Origin: Bacteroidota bacterium | Lineage (GTDB): Bacteria; Bacteroidota; Bacteroidia; Chitinophagales; Saprospiraceae | NCBI GenBank assembly: GCA_029557915.1 | Contig: JAKQHS010000002.1 | Location: forward strand, 124,001 to 188,000 | Direction: 5' to 3' | Length of the DNA stretch: 64,000 nucleotides | Made by a program: the position numbers and the translations under genes | The notes under the pieces: generated by a model | Told to the model about the DNA's origin: nothing | Seen by the model: the letters and a program-made list of their open reading frames with translations, nothing else | Database searches by the model: none | Shown here: piece by piece, positions 24,576 to 33,617 of the stretch | Layout: each line of letters starts with the position of its first letter | How positions within the stretch are numbered: position 1 is the first letter of the stretch

Positions 24576-26316
24576 AATAGCTTGGATTCTGAGTCAGGAC
24601 ATCGCTGCCCTGGATATCAATTTGGGTTTGCGGAATAGGAAGAAATTCCCTTCCATCCCTGAAGGTAGCGCCCCCAAACATGGTAACCAAAAGCACCGCC
24701 TCATTAGCCAGGTATTTGTTCAATTCAGTCTTAGCTATACCCCAGCGAACCAGGTCAAAGAAACGATGGCCTTCGCCGGATAATTCGAGTTTACGCTCAA
24801 AGCGGATGGCGTTCAAAGCCGCCGCCTTGTCCGTCCAGGGGGTATTGTACAGGCCGATCACATAATTAGCCGCATTGGATCCGTCCGGTTTTTTAACCCA
24901 GGAAGCCGGATTGGCTGCACGGGCGCGAACCAGATTTACATATTCGCGGGCCTTTTCCAGACTTCCACCTTCTGCTTCGGCTTCTGCTGCCATAAGCAAT
25001 ACATCAGCAAAACGGATGATGGTGTAGTTCATGGTGGCATATCCCCGGGTCCATCCGGAACCATCGGTCAGCGTATTTTCCTGTGTTTTGTAATAAACAT
25101 ACTTCTTATTGGAATATGGTCCCGCATAAGCCTGGGAGCGAATCCAGTTTTTACCCGGGTGGGCAATCCAATCCAAATACGGGATGCTCCTCCGGCCAAC
25201 CGAATGATCCAACCTGGGATCCAGATTTCCGGCATCGGGAGTGAACGGGGCAGAAGACTCGATGTTATAATCGTGTTTCAAAGCATTGGCTGCACTGTTG
25301 TAAGAACCATCCAAAAGAGGCAGGCCATTGGCATCTGTACGGAAGGAATTGGCCAATTCAAAACTCGGTTGGAAAAATCCGCAGCAGTTTCCAGGGCCGT
25401 CAGTACCGGTATTGTAGGGATAGTTCAGAACGTCAAAATGGTTAGAATTATTGACACTTCCTGAATTGTTGGAACTTTGTACAGCAAATACCGATTCTTC
25501 ATGGTTATCGTTGGCTGCATTGAAGATTTGGGCATAATTGGCCACCAAACCATATTTTTTACCATTGGTGGTTTTGCCGTTGGCAATCACCGCGTCAAAA
25601 ATGGCTTTGGCATCATTCCATTTCTTCTGGAACAAATAAGCTTTTCCCAGGTAAGAGCCCGCGGCCCATTTATTGGCGCGGCCGGCCTGAGAATGAGTTT
25701 CAGGCAGGTTGTCGTAGGCAAATTTGAAATCGGCTTCGATCTTATCCCAGAAATTGGGGCTGTTGGGTACGGCTTCTATTCCGGTTCCATAATCCACCGT
25801 CTCATCGATATAAGGAACACTGTTGAATATTTTCTTGAGTTCAAAATAATAATGGCCTCTTAAAAAGCGGGTTTCACCCTGAATGCGTTTCAAATCGGCC
25901 GCAGAGATATCGGTTGCCTGGGCGGCCAGCCTGAGAACGGCGTTGCATCGTGAGATGCCTTCATATTTGGCCAACCAGGTCCCGTTGACATCCCCTGAAG
26001 TAGGTTCCGTTTCATAACGTTGAATAGGGTTGATGGAACTGAAATCACCGGGATCGGTTCCTTTATTGGCTTCACCCCCGAGTATACTGCCGAAAACCCA
26101 ATTGTTGGGCGCGGCCACCTGTGTATATCCTTTGCTGTTCAGCATGGAATAAGCTCCGATCAAGGCTCCTTCTACCCCAGCCTTAGTGGCCAATTGGGCA
26201 TTCCCCAGGGAGCCTGTAGGCGGAACCTCCAGAAAATTATCCTTGCAGGCGAAAGTAAACAGGAGCATCGCGGTCAGCGACAGGCTTACTTTCCTCCAAT
26301 TAAAATCTGTCTTCAT
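24574..26316 (-). CDS. SusD/RagB-family outer-membrane lipoprotein
   Basis: 580 residues with a lipoprotein signal ending at Cys24 (LLFTFAC) followed by KDNFLEVPPTGSL, the common SusD opening. TPR-like helical segments (RFLRGHYYFELKKIF, about 149-163) and the C-terminal RFERKLELSGEGHRFFDLVRW block (about 507-527) are family signatures. SusD covers the SusC barrel and captures oligomeric ligands at the surface. It lies 32 bp after susC. No glycoside hydrolase is encoded nearby, so the ligand is not evident from enzymes; the malonate genes and esterase downstream offer the only clue. Confidence 0.93.
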   Translation of the reverse strand: MKTDFNWRKVSLSLTAMLLFTFACKDNFLEVPPTGSLGNAQLATKAGVEGALIGAYSMLNSKGYTQVAAPNNWVFGSILGGEANKGTDPGDFSSINPIQRYETEPTSGDVNGTWLAKYEGISRCNAVLRLAAQATDISAADLKRIQGETRFLRGHYYFELKKIFNSVPYIDETVDYGTGIEAVPNSPNFWDKIEADFKFAYDNLPETHSQAGRANKWAAGSYLGKAYLFQKKWNDAKAIFDAVIANGKTTNGKKYGLVANYAQIFNAANDNHEESVFAVQSSNNSGSVNNSNHFDVLNYPYNTGTDGPGNCCGFFQPSFELANSFRTDANGLPLLDGSYNSAANALKHDYNIESSAPFTPDAGNLDPRLDHSVGRRSIPYLDWIAHPGKNWIRSQAYAGPYSNKKYVYYKTQENTLTDGSGWTRGYATMNYTIIRFADVLLMAAEAEAEGGSLEKAREYVNLVRARAANPASWVKKPDGSNAANYVIGLYNTPWTDKAAALNAIRFERKLELSGEGHRFFDLVRWGIAKTELNKYLANEAVLLVTMFGGATFRDGREFLPIPQTQIDIQGSDVLTQNPSY

Positions 26317-26348
26317 TATATAATTGTTTAAAAGTCTTTTAGAATATT

Positions 26349-29300
26349 TTAAAATCCAACGTTAATTCCCAGGGTCATACCACGGGTTACCGGATAGTTG
26401 CCTACATCTACCCCGAAATTGGTATCCACATCGCCACCAACACCCGGATCCAATCCCTGGTATTTGGTGATGGTGAAAATATTGGTGCCGGCCAGGGTCA
26501 AATTCACTTTGGAAAGTCCCAAGGGTTTGATCAGGCTGGTGGGGAGGGCATATCCGATGGACAGGTATTGCATTCTCAGATAAGAACCGTCTTCCACATA
26601 CCAGGAGTTTTCTCCGGCATTGGTGCTGACGTTGGAGGCGCTTTCCCAAATGGGTGCTTTGGCTTTGTCCCCTAATGCTGGGGTCCAGGATTCTTTAGCC
26701 CTTTCTCCCTTACCAGAGCCTTCAAAAGAACCAAAGAAGTCGGTAAACCATTTGGAGAAGTTAAAGATCTTATTGCCGAGGGAGGTGTACAAATAAGTAC
26801 CAATAGTCAGGTTTTTCCAGGAGGCATTGAATACCAGACCTCCGGTGTATTTAGGAACCGGATTTCCGATAAAGGTACGGTCAGTGGGATCAATTTTGCC
26901 ATCACCGTTGATGTCTTCATATTTGAACCTGCCGACCCCCTTGCCTACCTGAGCAGGTGAATTGGCCACATCGGCGGCATCTTTGAAATAACCCAGTACT
27001 TTATAACCAAAGAAAGAGGATAAGGGTTGTCCTACGGCATTCCGGATCGGGCTCACCCCTCTGTATGCATTGCCCCCGAAGAAGGTCACATTGGGAGCAA
27101 GGTAGGTGATTTCATTCTTAAGGAAAGAACTGGTCCAGCTCACATCGTAATTCCAGTTGGAGCTGATTTTACCACGGTTGATCACCAAGAGGTCAAATCC
27201 CGAATTGTTCATTTTGGCGATATTGACCGCCGGTGCAGCTGCAAAACTTCCCACTACCCCAGGGAGCGGTACGGTATACAGGAGATCATCCGTTTTTTTC
27301 TTCCACAGATCCCCGACAATTTCCCATTTGCCATCGAACAAGGTAGCGTCAAATCCAACGTTGATCGTGGTTGAAGTTTCCCATTTGGCGTCCGGATTCC
27401 CGATACGGGAACGGTAATAACCTTCATTCACCCCGCTGTTTTGTCCCTCAATGGGATAAAACGAGTTGCCCCGGTTTGCAGCATATAGTGAATATTGGTT
27501 AGCCGGATCCACGTTGTTGGAATTACCCATCTGGCCCCATCCACCACGGATTTTCAGGTCAGTCAGGACTTCATTGGCGCGGAGGAAATCTTCACCCGTC
27601 ACCCTCCAGGCGGCTGCGAATGCAGGAAAGACCCCATACCTGTTGTTAATCCCGAAACGGGAGGAACCATCCCTCCTTACCGTTGCGGAGATGTAATATT
27701 TATCATTTAGATTATAATCCACTTTCCCAAAAAGGGATTCAAAATTAACTCCACTGAACAAACCGCTGTTTACGGTCGGGCTCTGGACTACGTTTAGATT
27801 GACATAGTCCAGGTCGGTGGAAAAAGGATTCAGACCGGAACCATTGATGAAACGGCCTTTCCCGGTATTCAGAAACTCAGCACCGGCCAGAACGCTGAAG
27901 CCGTGATTGCCGACTTTAAAATTATAAGTTGCGGTATTGGTATTCACCCATCCAAAACTATTCTGGCTTCCTTCACTGAAAGAGTTGCTGGCTTCGGGTT
28001 CAGAATCACCCAAATACCTGTAGTTGTAATTCTTGAAGAAATTGGAACCAAAATCTCCTCCAACGCTGCTGCGAAGAACCAGTCCTTTGATGACATCCAG
28101 TTCCAGGTAAAGATTACCCAAGCCGTTCATATTGAATGTCCGGTCGTTCTGGGTATTCAAGACTCTTGACCTGACCGGGTTCCTGGGGTTGTTGAAGCCT
28201 GCGGCCCGGGTACTGGCATATTGGCCGAGTTCGTCAAATACGGGAATGACCGAAGGCATCCGGTAAGCGGATAAAACGGTAGATTCGTCATCGGCGATAC
28301 CTATACCTCCCGAACCTCCTTCCTGTCCAACTACTGATCTGTAGGTAAACTGGACGTTTTGACCAAAACGCAAACGGTTGGTGAGGTTGTATTCCATATT
28401 GGCCCGGAGAGAATACCTTTTGAATTTGTTTTCAAGAAGGATCCCGTCCTGGTTTTGGGCGCCCAAGGAAACATAAAAACGACTGTTTTCCCCGCCCCCG
28501 CTGAAACCGAGGGAATGGCGCATGAGGCCGGCAGTCCTGGTGATTTCATCATACCAGTCGGTCCCAGCAAGGTTTGGTTTGATCAGGAATACCGTCCCGG
28601 GATTGGCTGCGGCTGCCGCTTTGATGGCTTCGACATCCACGCTACCCCGAACTCCGTTCGCACCATTGGCGTGGAGGTAATCCGGAAGGGTAGCCTGGGC
28701 CTGAGTGCCATATTGAGGATGGTTGTACTTAACTTCCGTACCTGTAGCGGCGGCGTTATTACGGTAAGCAATATGGGTCCAGTCCGCTTGCTCCTGTGGA
28801 GATAGCATTTTGGGTGCCCCCGCTACGTTGGGGTCGGTGAAACCGAATAAACCATCGTAGGTAATATTCACTTTTCTGGAGTTTTTGGAGCCTTTTTTGG
28901 TGGTATAAACGATCACCCCGTTGGCTGCGCGGGCTCCGTAGATGGAAGCGGAAGCGGCATCTTTCAAAACGGTAGTCGACTCAATGTCATCCGGATTGAG
29001 GAAGTCGGTGGAACCTACCGGTTGGCCGTCCACAATATAAAGTGGCTGGTTACCCCCTAAGGCTCCAAATCCTCTGACCCTGATGATATTGGTGGTTCCG
29101 GGCTGGCCATTAGTCACCACCGTGACCCCGGATACCCTTCCCTGAAGCTGTTGCTCCACGTTACCCGAAGGAACCGCTTTCAATTCTGCGGCTTTAACCA
29201 GGGACACTGCACCGGAAAAGTCTTTTTTCTTGGTCGTCGTGTACCCGGTAACCACCACCTCATCGATCAATACCCCTTCATCCAGGGCAATATTGAGGAC

Positions 29301-29588
29301 CGGCGTGGCCCCCACCGTCACCTCAATGGCGGTAAAACCGGTGTAGGAAACCTGAAATACATCCCCTTCTTTTGCAGCAATACTGTAGGATCCGTCGACA
29401 TCCGTGACGGTACCTGTAGTAGTCCCTTTGATCAGGATCGAAGCCCCGATCAAGGGTTCACCTGTAGCCCTGTCCGTGACTACCCCGGTAACCTGGGCGC
29501 TCACAGAAACGGTGAGAAGCAGCAGTCCAGCCGAGAGAAACGACCTGAAAGCTTTCTTCAGTTTTGGAGTAAAATTTTCCCTTTTCAT
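26349..29588 (-). CDS. SusC/RagA TonB-linked outer-membrane receptor
   Basis: 1079 residues. After a signal peptide come a CarboxypepD-reg-like domain (GVVTDRATGEPLIGASILIK, about 35-54), a TonB-box-like DEVVVTGY, and a plug domain (VEQQLQGRVSGVTV... DIESTTVLKDAASASIYGAR, about 140-220). A beta-barrel fills the rest and ends in an aromatic GINVGF. No N-terminal STN domain is present, so signalling through an anti-sigma factor is not expected. The protein energises import of the SusD-captured ligand. A long AT-rich upstream region (29589-30093) separates it from the next gene. Confidence 0.94.
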   Translation of the reverse strand: MKRENFTPKLKKAFRSFLSAGLLLLTVSVSAQVTGVVTDRATGEPLIGASILIKGTTTGTVTDVDGSYSIAAKEGDVFQVSYTGFTAIEVTVGATPVLNIALDEGVLIDEVVVTGYTTTKKKDFSGAVSLVKAAELKAVPSGNVEQQLQGRVSGVTVVTNGQPGTTNIIRVRGFGALGGNQPLYIVDGQPVGSTDFLNPDDIESTTVLKDAASASIYGARAANGVIVYTTKKGSKNSRKVNITYDGLFGFTDPNVAGAPKMLSPQEQADWTHIAYRNNAAATGTEVKYNHPQYGTQAQATLPDYLHANGANGVRGSVDVEAIKAAAAANPGTVFLIKPNLAGTDWYDEITRTAGLMRHSLGFSGGGENSRFYVSLGAQNQDGILLENKFKRYSLRANMEYNLTNRLRFGQNVQFTYRSVVGQEGGSGGIGIADDESTVLSAYRMPSVIPVFDELGQYASTRAAGFNNPRNPVRSRVLNTQNDRTFNMNGLGNLYLELDVIKGLVLRSSVGGDFGSNFFKNYNYRYLGDSEPEASNSFSEGSQNSFGWVNTNTATYNFKVGNHGFSVLAGAEFLNTGKGRFINGSGLNPFSTDLDYVNLNVVQSPTVNSGLFSGVNFESLFGKVDYNLNDKYYISATVRRDGSSRFGINNRYGVFPAFAAAWRVTGEDFLRANEVLTDLKIRGGWGQMGNSNNVDPANQYSLYAANRGNSFYPIEGQNSGVNEGYYRSRIGNPDAKWETSTTINVGFDATLFDGKWEIVGDLWKKKTDDLLYTVPLPGVVGSFAAAPAVNIAKMNNSGFDLLVINRGKISSNWNYDVSWTSSFLKNEITYLAPNVTFFGGNAYRGVSPIRNAVGQPLSSFFGYKVLGYFKDAADVANSPAQVGKGVGRFKYEDINGDGKIDPTDRTFIGNPVPKYTGGLVFNASWKNLTIGTYLYTSLGNKIFNFSKWFTDFFGSFEGSGKGERAKESWTPALGDKAKAPIWESASNVSTNAGENSWYVEDGSYLRMQYLSIGYALPTSLIKPLGLSKVNLTLAGTNIFTITKYQGLDPGVGGDVDTNFGVDVGNYPVTRGMTLGINVGF

Positions 29589-30093
29589 ACAATTTATTAA
29601 GAATCAAAATTTAAATTTTCAATCTGCGAGTTATAGCTAATACATCCAAAGTATCCGTATATAACGTATCGGACGGCCAAAAATAACATTTGATCATTAA
29701 AATTCTAAAGAAATGCTAAATTTTTAAATATGTATGATATTTTTTTAACATTTTTCAATAGTTCAATAAATACAATAACTTGTTAATCTGTCAGATAGAT
29801 AGAAAAAGGAAATGTGAATAAAAAAAGGAGCCGCTTTCCAAATTTTCGCCTCAGACCCCTGTTCGTTGTCTGATTCAATCCCCTTTCGATTTATAATTGC
29901 ACCGGGATCGGTTGCGGAGAATATTTAATTCGTCCCCGGTATTATGACCGCCGGTGGGTCGATTTTTCTTCTCAACATTCTGGTATTCCAAAACCAAGCC
30001 CGAGGTTCCGGATCCGGGACCAAATTACGGTGCCCCGGCCCGGGAAATATTATTAAAATTTCAATTTGGCACAATTTCTGAGGATACCCGGAC
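29589..30093. other. AT-rich intergenic region upstream of susC
   Basis: 505 bases without a convincing gene. The first 240 bases are strongly AT-rich and probably hold the susC promoter and leader. A TAnnTTTG match on the minus strand is listed separately. The right half is closer to average composition, with TATAATTGC at about 29892 as a weak plus-strand -7-like box. No tRNA, repeat array or stable terminator was found. Confidence 0.6.
29678..29685 (-). promoter_or_regulatory. Candidate -7 element for susC
   Basis: TATTTTTG on the minus strand fits TAnnTTTG and would give a leader of roughly 85 bases before the ATG at 29588. There is no matching -33 TTTG at the usual distance, and AT-rich sequence raises the chance of a false match. 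Confidence 0.35.
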
Positions 30094-30438
30094 GTGGTGA
30101 ATATTGAAGAAATCAATCGCAAGCACATCATCAAGACCGATTGTCTGTACCGGGTGGGCTATGGTTTAAAATCCAGGCTTTTGGATTTTCAAAACGGGAT
30201 CATTTACCTGGAGATTGTTTTTGGCAGCCGCTGGCAGAATAATTATTCCGCCACGGTTTATGAACTGGCCCACTGCTGGAAGGACAACAATCCCGAACTC
30301 AGGCATGCCCAAGGCTGCAAGGTCTTTATCATTGACGGTCGCAAAGACCCTGAAAAAATCGACCTGCACCATGCCGGCATCCGCGTGGACTATGACGCAA
30401 GAAAAGGGATCCTGTTTGCGCCGTTTACCCTCAATTGA
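30094..30438 (+). CDS. Small protein of unknown function
   Basis: 114 residues that I do not recognise. The first start after an in-frame TGA at 30079 is GTG at 30094 (a second GTG follows at once). The chain looks soluble, with no signal peptide or membrane segment, and has alternating strand-like stretches (GIIYLEIVFGSRW, CKVFIIDGRKD) and scattered histidines and cysteines (AHCWKDNN, LHHAGIRVD). Codon use resembles neighbouring genes, which supports real coding. It stands alone between the susC upstream region and leuS, with heptamer repeats right after its stop. Confidence 0.6.
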   Translation: MVNIEEINRKHIIKTDCLYRVGYGLKSRLLDFQNGIIYLEIVFGSRWQNNYSATVYELAHCWKDNNPELRHAQGCKVFIIDGRKDPEKIDLHHAGIRVDYDARKGILFAPFTLN

Positions 30439-30448
30439 TCAAGCAGCG

Positions 30449-30497
30449 TTCAGCTATCAGCATTCAGCTATCAGCATTCAGCATTCAGCGTTCAGGA
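30449..30497. repeat. Heptamer tandem repeat
   Basis: Seven contiguous 7-mers of form WTCAGCN (TTCAGCT, ATCAGCA, TTCAGCT, ATCAGCA, TTCAGCA, TTCAGCG, TTCAGGA), starting 11 bases after the preceding stop codon. Confidence 0.9.
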
Positions 30498-30581
30498 ATC
30501 CGCATATTTTCCCGCTTTATATCCAGACCACCCGCTGACGGTTGTATAATAAGAGGCAAATTTTTATTATCCACAAACGAA

Positions 30582-30646
30582 ACTTGGAAGCTTAGCTGAA
30601 TTCCAGGGGTTCGAAACCCTGTCTGCTGCCAGGCAGGCTTCCAGGT
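30582..30646 (+). other. Structured element upstream of leuS
   Basis: ACTTGGAAGC (30582-30591) pairs with GCTTCCAGGT (30637-30646) over 10 bp with one G-T. Enclosed are CAGGG/CCCTG closing the loop GTTCGAAA (30604-30621) and a CTGCC-A-GGCAG palindrome (30626-30636). The first inner hairpin resembles a tRNA T-arm (GGTTCGAAACC), but no acceptor stem, D-arm or anticodon arm fits a tRNA. Orientation and function are unknown. Confidence 0.45.
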
Positions 30647-30724
30647 CTTGTTACTAAAATTAATATTACTAAAATTTGATGTACCCCCTGCCAAGATCCT
30701 GAAAGACCACTACAGAGCTTTTCT

Positions 30725-30732
30725 TACTTTTG
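30725..30732 (+). promoter_or_regulatory. -7 element for leuS
   Basis: TACTTTTG fits TAnnTTTG. Seven bases (TGCCTTT) separate it from the ATG at 30740, so the transcript is probably leaderless or nearly so. If this promoter is used, the structured element just upstream would not be part of the leuS mRNA. Confidence 0.6.
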
Positions 30733-30739
30733 TGCCTTT

Positions 30740-33583
30740 ATGGAATTTAATTCAGCGGCAATAGAAGCAAAGTGGAAACGGTTTTGGGATGAAAACCAAA
30801 CGTATAAGGTTTCCAACACCAGCACCAGGCCCAAATATTATGTACTGGACATGTTCCCCTATCCCTCGGGATCAGGCCTTCATGTGGGCCATCCCCTTGG
30901 ATATATCGCCTCGGATATTTTTGCACGCTATAAAAGGATGAGGGGCTTCGAAGTCCTGCACCCGATGGGCTTTGATTCTTTCGGTTTGCCGGCGGAACAA
31001 TATGCCATCCAGACGGGCATCCACCCGGCGGTTTCGACCGCCCGGAACATCGCCCGGTACCGGGAACAACTGGGTAATATCGGCTTCAGTTATGACTGGA
31101 GCCGGCAGGTGAGCACCAGTGACCCCGCATTTTACAGATGGACGCAATGGATCTTTATTCAGCTTTTTCACCATTGGTATGACCTCGAACAGGAAAAGGC
31201 ACGGCCGATCGGAGACTTAGAGAAAATCTTCACTGAATCCGGCAACCTTCTGGTGCAGGCCTCCCATTCCCAGGTACCCCAATTCAGCGCCGGCGAATGG
31301 AAGTCTTACTCCGAAAAAACGAAATCAGATCTCCTCATGAACTACCGGCTCGCCTATCGCAAAGAAGCTTTTGTCAATTGGTGCGAAGCACTGGGGACCG
31401 TTTTGGCCAATGATGAGATCAAGGACGGGCTGTCCGAGCGCGGGGGACATCCGGTGGAACGAAAACCCATGACCCAATGGTTTTTGCGCATCACCGCTTA
31501 TGCCGAGCGATTGCTGCAGGATTTACATGAAGTGGAATTCAGTGAATCCATGAAAATCATGCAAAGCAATTGGATTGGCCGGTCCACAGGGGCCCAGTTG
31601 TTTTTTGAACTCGAGGGTCATCCTGATAAACTTGAAATTTATACCACGCGGGCGGACACCATTTTTGGGGCCACTTTTATGGTCCTGGCTCCTGAGCATG
31701 AACTGGTGGGGCGGATTACGACCGGGGAGCAGGAACAGGCCGTTGCGGACTACCTTCGTTATGTAAACTCGAGATCGGATCGCGACCGGATGTCTGAGGT
31801 AAAGGAAGTGACGGGCGTGTTTACCGGCGCCTATGCGATAAACCCGTTCAACGGGGTCCGAATCCCGGTATGGATTGCCGAATACGTGCTCAAGGAATAT
31901 GGCACCGGCGCCATTATGGCCGTACCCGCGGATGACGCCAGGGACATGGCCTTTGCCAAAAAGTTTGAGCTCCCCATTATTGAGATCATCGACAAATCCA
32001 TGTACCCCGGGGCGACCATCGAAGACAAACTGGGCAAAATGATCAATTCCGATTTTCTGAATGGCCTGGAAGTACTCTATGCCATCGATAAGATTTCATC
32101 CCGGATCGAAACCCTGGGCATCGGGAAAAAACAAATCAACTATAAAATGCGGGATGCCAATTATTCAAGGCAAAGATATTGGGGTGAGCCGTTCCCGATC
32201 ATTTATGACCCGGAGGGCATACCGCATACCCTGCCTGTAGAGGAATTACCCTTGACCTTGCCACCCCTGGATGATTTTCGTCCGGGTTCCAACGGCAAGG
32301 CCCCTTTATCCAAACTGGAATCCTGGGTCAAGCTGCCCAACGGATATACCCGGGAAACCGACACCATGCCCGGATTTGCCGGCTCATCCTGGTACTTTCT
32401 CCGCTATATGGATCCGCACAACGACCTTGAATTTGCCTCGGCCTCTTCGATCCGGTACTGGCAGGATGTGGATCTTTACGTAGGAGGCACCGAACACGCC
32501 GTAGGGCATTTGCTTTATTCAAGGTTCTGGCATAAATTTTTATTCGATCTGGGTTATACGGTCACCAAAGAACCCTATAAAAAACTGCTCAACCAGGGCA
32601 AGATCCAGGGCATTTCAGAATCCGCCTTTCTCCTGAAGGAAAAACAGGGGGGCCGGCACGTATTTGTTTCCCGTACGCTGATGGGTCCGGACGATCATAA
32701 GGACTGCATTGCCCTTCCGGTGCCTATCGAATTTGTAAAGGATTACGGAAGCATGAACGCATACCTGGATGCGGGAGGAATCCGGCAATTCATCCGGTTT
32801 ATGCCGGATTACGGGGAGGCCCTGTTCAAAACGGAACAGGGAATTTATACTTCCGAAAATTTCCCCCCGGAAGGCCGTTTTTACACCCAGGCAGAACTGG
32901 CCAAAATGTCCAAATCCCTGCACAATGTCATCAATCCCGATGAGGTGGTGGCGGAATACGGGGCGGATTGTTTCCGCTTGTTTGAAATGTTTCTGGGTCC
33001 CCTGGAACAATCCAAACCCTGGGATACGCGGAGCATAGACGGAGTAGGAAAATTTGTCCGCAGGATATGGTCCATGTTTTTTAACGAAGGGAAATTTGAG
33101 GTGTCCGGGGAACCGGCCACGGCGGAGGAACTTAAAATACTGCATAGATGCATCAAACGGGTGACCGAGGATATTGAGCGGTTCTCATTCAATACCTGCG
33201 TTTCCCATTTTATGATTGCCTCTAACGAACTTAAAGCGGTCCATTGCAACAAGCGGGAGATCCTGGACCCCTTCATCCGCCTGATGGCCCCTTTTGCCCC
33301 TTTTCTTACGGAAGAACTCTGGGAACGGCTGGGACATGGCGAATCCATTCACCTCACCGGCTATCCGGAGGCTGACCCGGCACACCTGTTTGAAAGTGTG
33401 GTGAATTATCCGATCTGCATCAATGGCAAAAAGAGAGGAAATGCAGATTACCCTGCGGACGCAGACCCTGCTTCCCTCGAAAGCATGACCCTCGGACTCG
33501 ATTTTGTGCAGAAATGGCTGGAAGGGAAAACGCCTAAAAAAGTCATTGTGGTCACCGGAAAGATGATCAATATCGTGCTCTGA
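30740..33583 (+). CDS. leuS: Leucyl-tRNA synthetase
   Basis: Class I synthetase, 947 residues, charging tRNA-Leu. The HIGH motif is HVGH (48-51) and the KMSKS motif is intact at 722-726. The CP1 editing domain lies between (about 230-430), with the threonine-rich TTRAD segment and the GTGAIMAVPADDARD strand. The length exceeds the roughly 860 residues of E. coli LeuRS. The extra sequence includes a stretch before the KMSKS loop (about 620-690, with GRHVFVSRTLMGPDD), as is usual in Bacteroidota. It is followed after 34 bp by rdgB on the same strand. Confidence 0.97.
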   Translation: MEFNSAAIEAKWKRFWDENQTYKVSNTSTRPKYYVLDMFPYPSGSGLHVGHPLGYIASDIFARYKRMRGFEVLHPMGFDSFGLPAEQYAIQTGIHPAVSTARNIARYREQLGNIGFSYDWSRQVSTSDPAFYRWTQWIFIQLFHHWYDLEQEKARPIGDLEKIFTESGNLLVQASHSQVPQFSAGEWKSYSEKTKSDLLMNYRLAYRKEAFVNWCEALGTVLANDEIKDGLSERGGHPVERKPMTQWFLRITAYAERLLQDLHEVEFSESMKIMQSNWIGRSTGAQLFFELEGHPDKLEIYTTRADTIFGATFMVLAPEHELVGRITTGEQEQAVADYLRYVNSRSDRDRMSEVKEVTGVFTGAYAINPFNGVRIPVWIAEYVLKEYGTGAIMAVPADDARDMAFAKKFELPIIEIIDKSMYPGATIEDKLGKMINSDFLNGLEVLYAIDKISSRIETLGIGKKQINYKMRDANYSRQRYWGEPFPIIYDPEGIPHTLPVEELPLTLPPLDDFRPGSNGKAPLSKLESWVKLPNGYTRETDTMPGFAGSSWYFLRYMDPHNDLEFASASSIRYWQDVDLYVGGTEHAVGHLLYSRFWHKFLFDLGYTVTKEPYKKLLNQGKIQGISESAFLLKEKQGGRHVFVSRTLMGPDDHKDCIALPVPIEFVKDYGSMNAYLDAGGIRQFIRFMPDYGEALFKTEQGIYTSENFPPEGRFYTQAELAKMSKSLHNVINPDEVVAEYGADCFRLFEMFLGPLEQSKPWDTRSIDGVGKFVRRIWSMFFNEGKFEVSGEPATAEELKILHRCIKRVTEDIERFSFNTCVSHFMIASNELKAVHCNKREILDPFIRLMAPFAPFLTEELWERLGHGESIHLTGYPEADPAHLFESVVNYPICINGKKRGNADYPADADPASLESMTLGLDFVQKWLEGKTPKKVIVVTGKMINIVL

Positions 33584-33617
33584 CCTTTAGTGGATACGGA
33601 CGGTCTGTATTAAATCA

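Larger units (their letters stand above)
30439..30739. other. Intergenic region before leuS: heptamer array, structured element, promoter
   Basis: 301 bases without a gene. In order they hold seven heptamer repeats (30449-30497), a 65-base structured element (30582-30646) and a -7 box (30725-30732) seven bases before leuS. No T-box specifier hairpin or TGGNACC motif is visible. Confidence 0.7.

Noticed and set aside
30604-30630. Possible tRNA 3' half (GGTTCGAAACC followed by TCTGCTGCCA)
   Set aside because: No complementary acceptor strand, D-arm or anticodon arm at the proper distances; kept only as part of the structured element.
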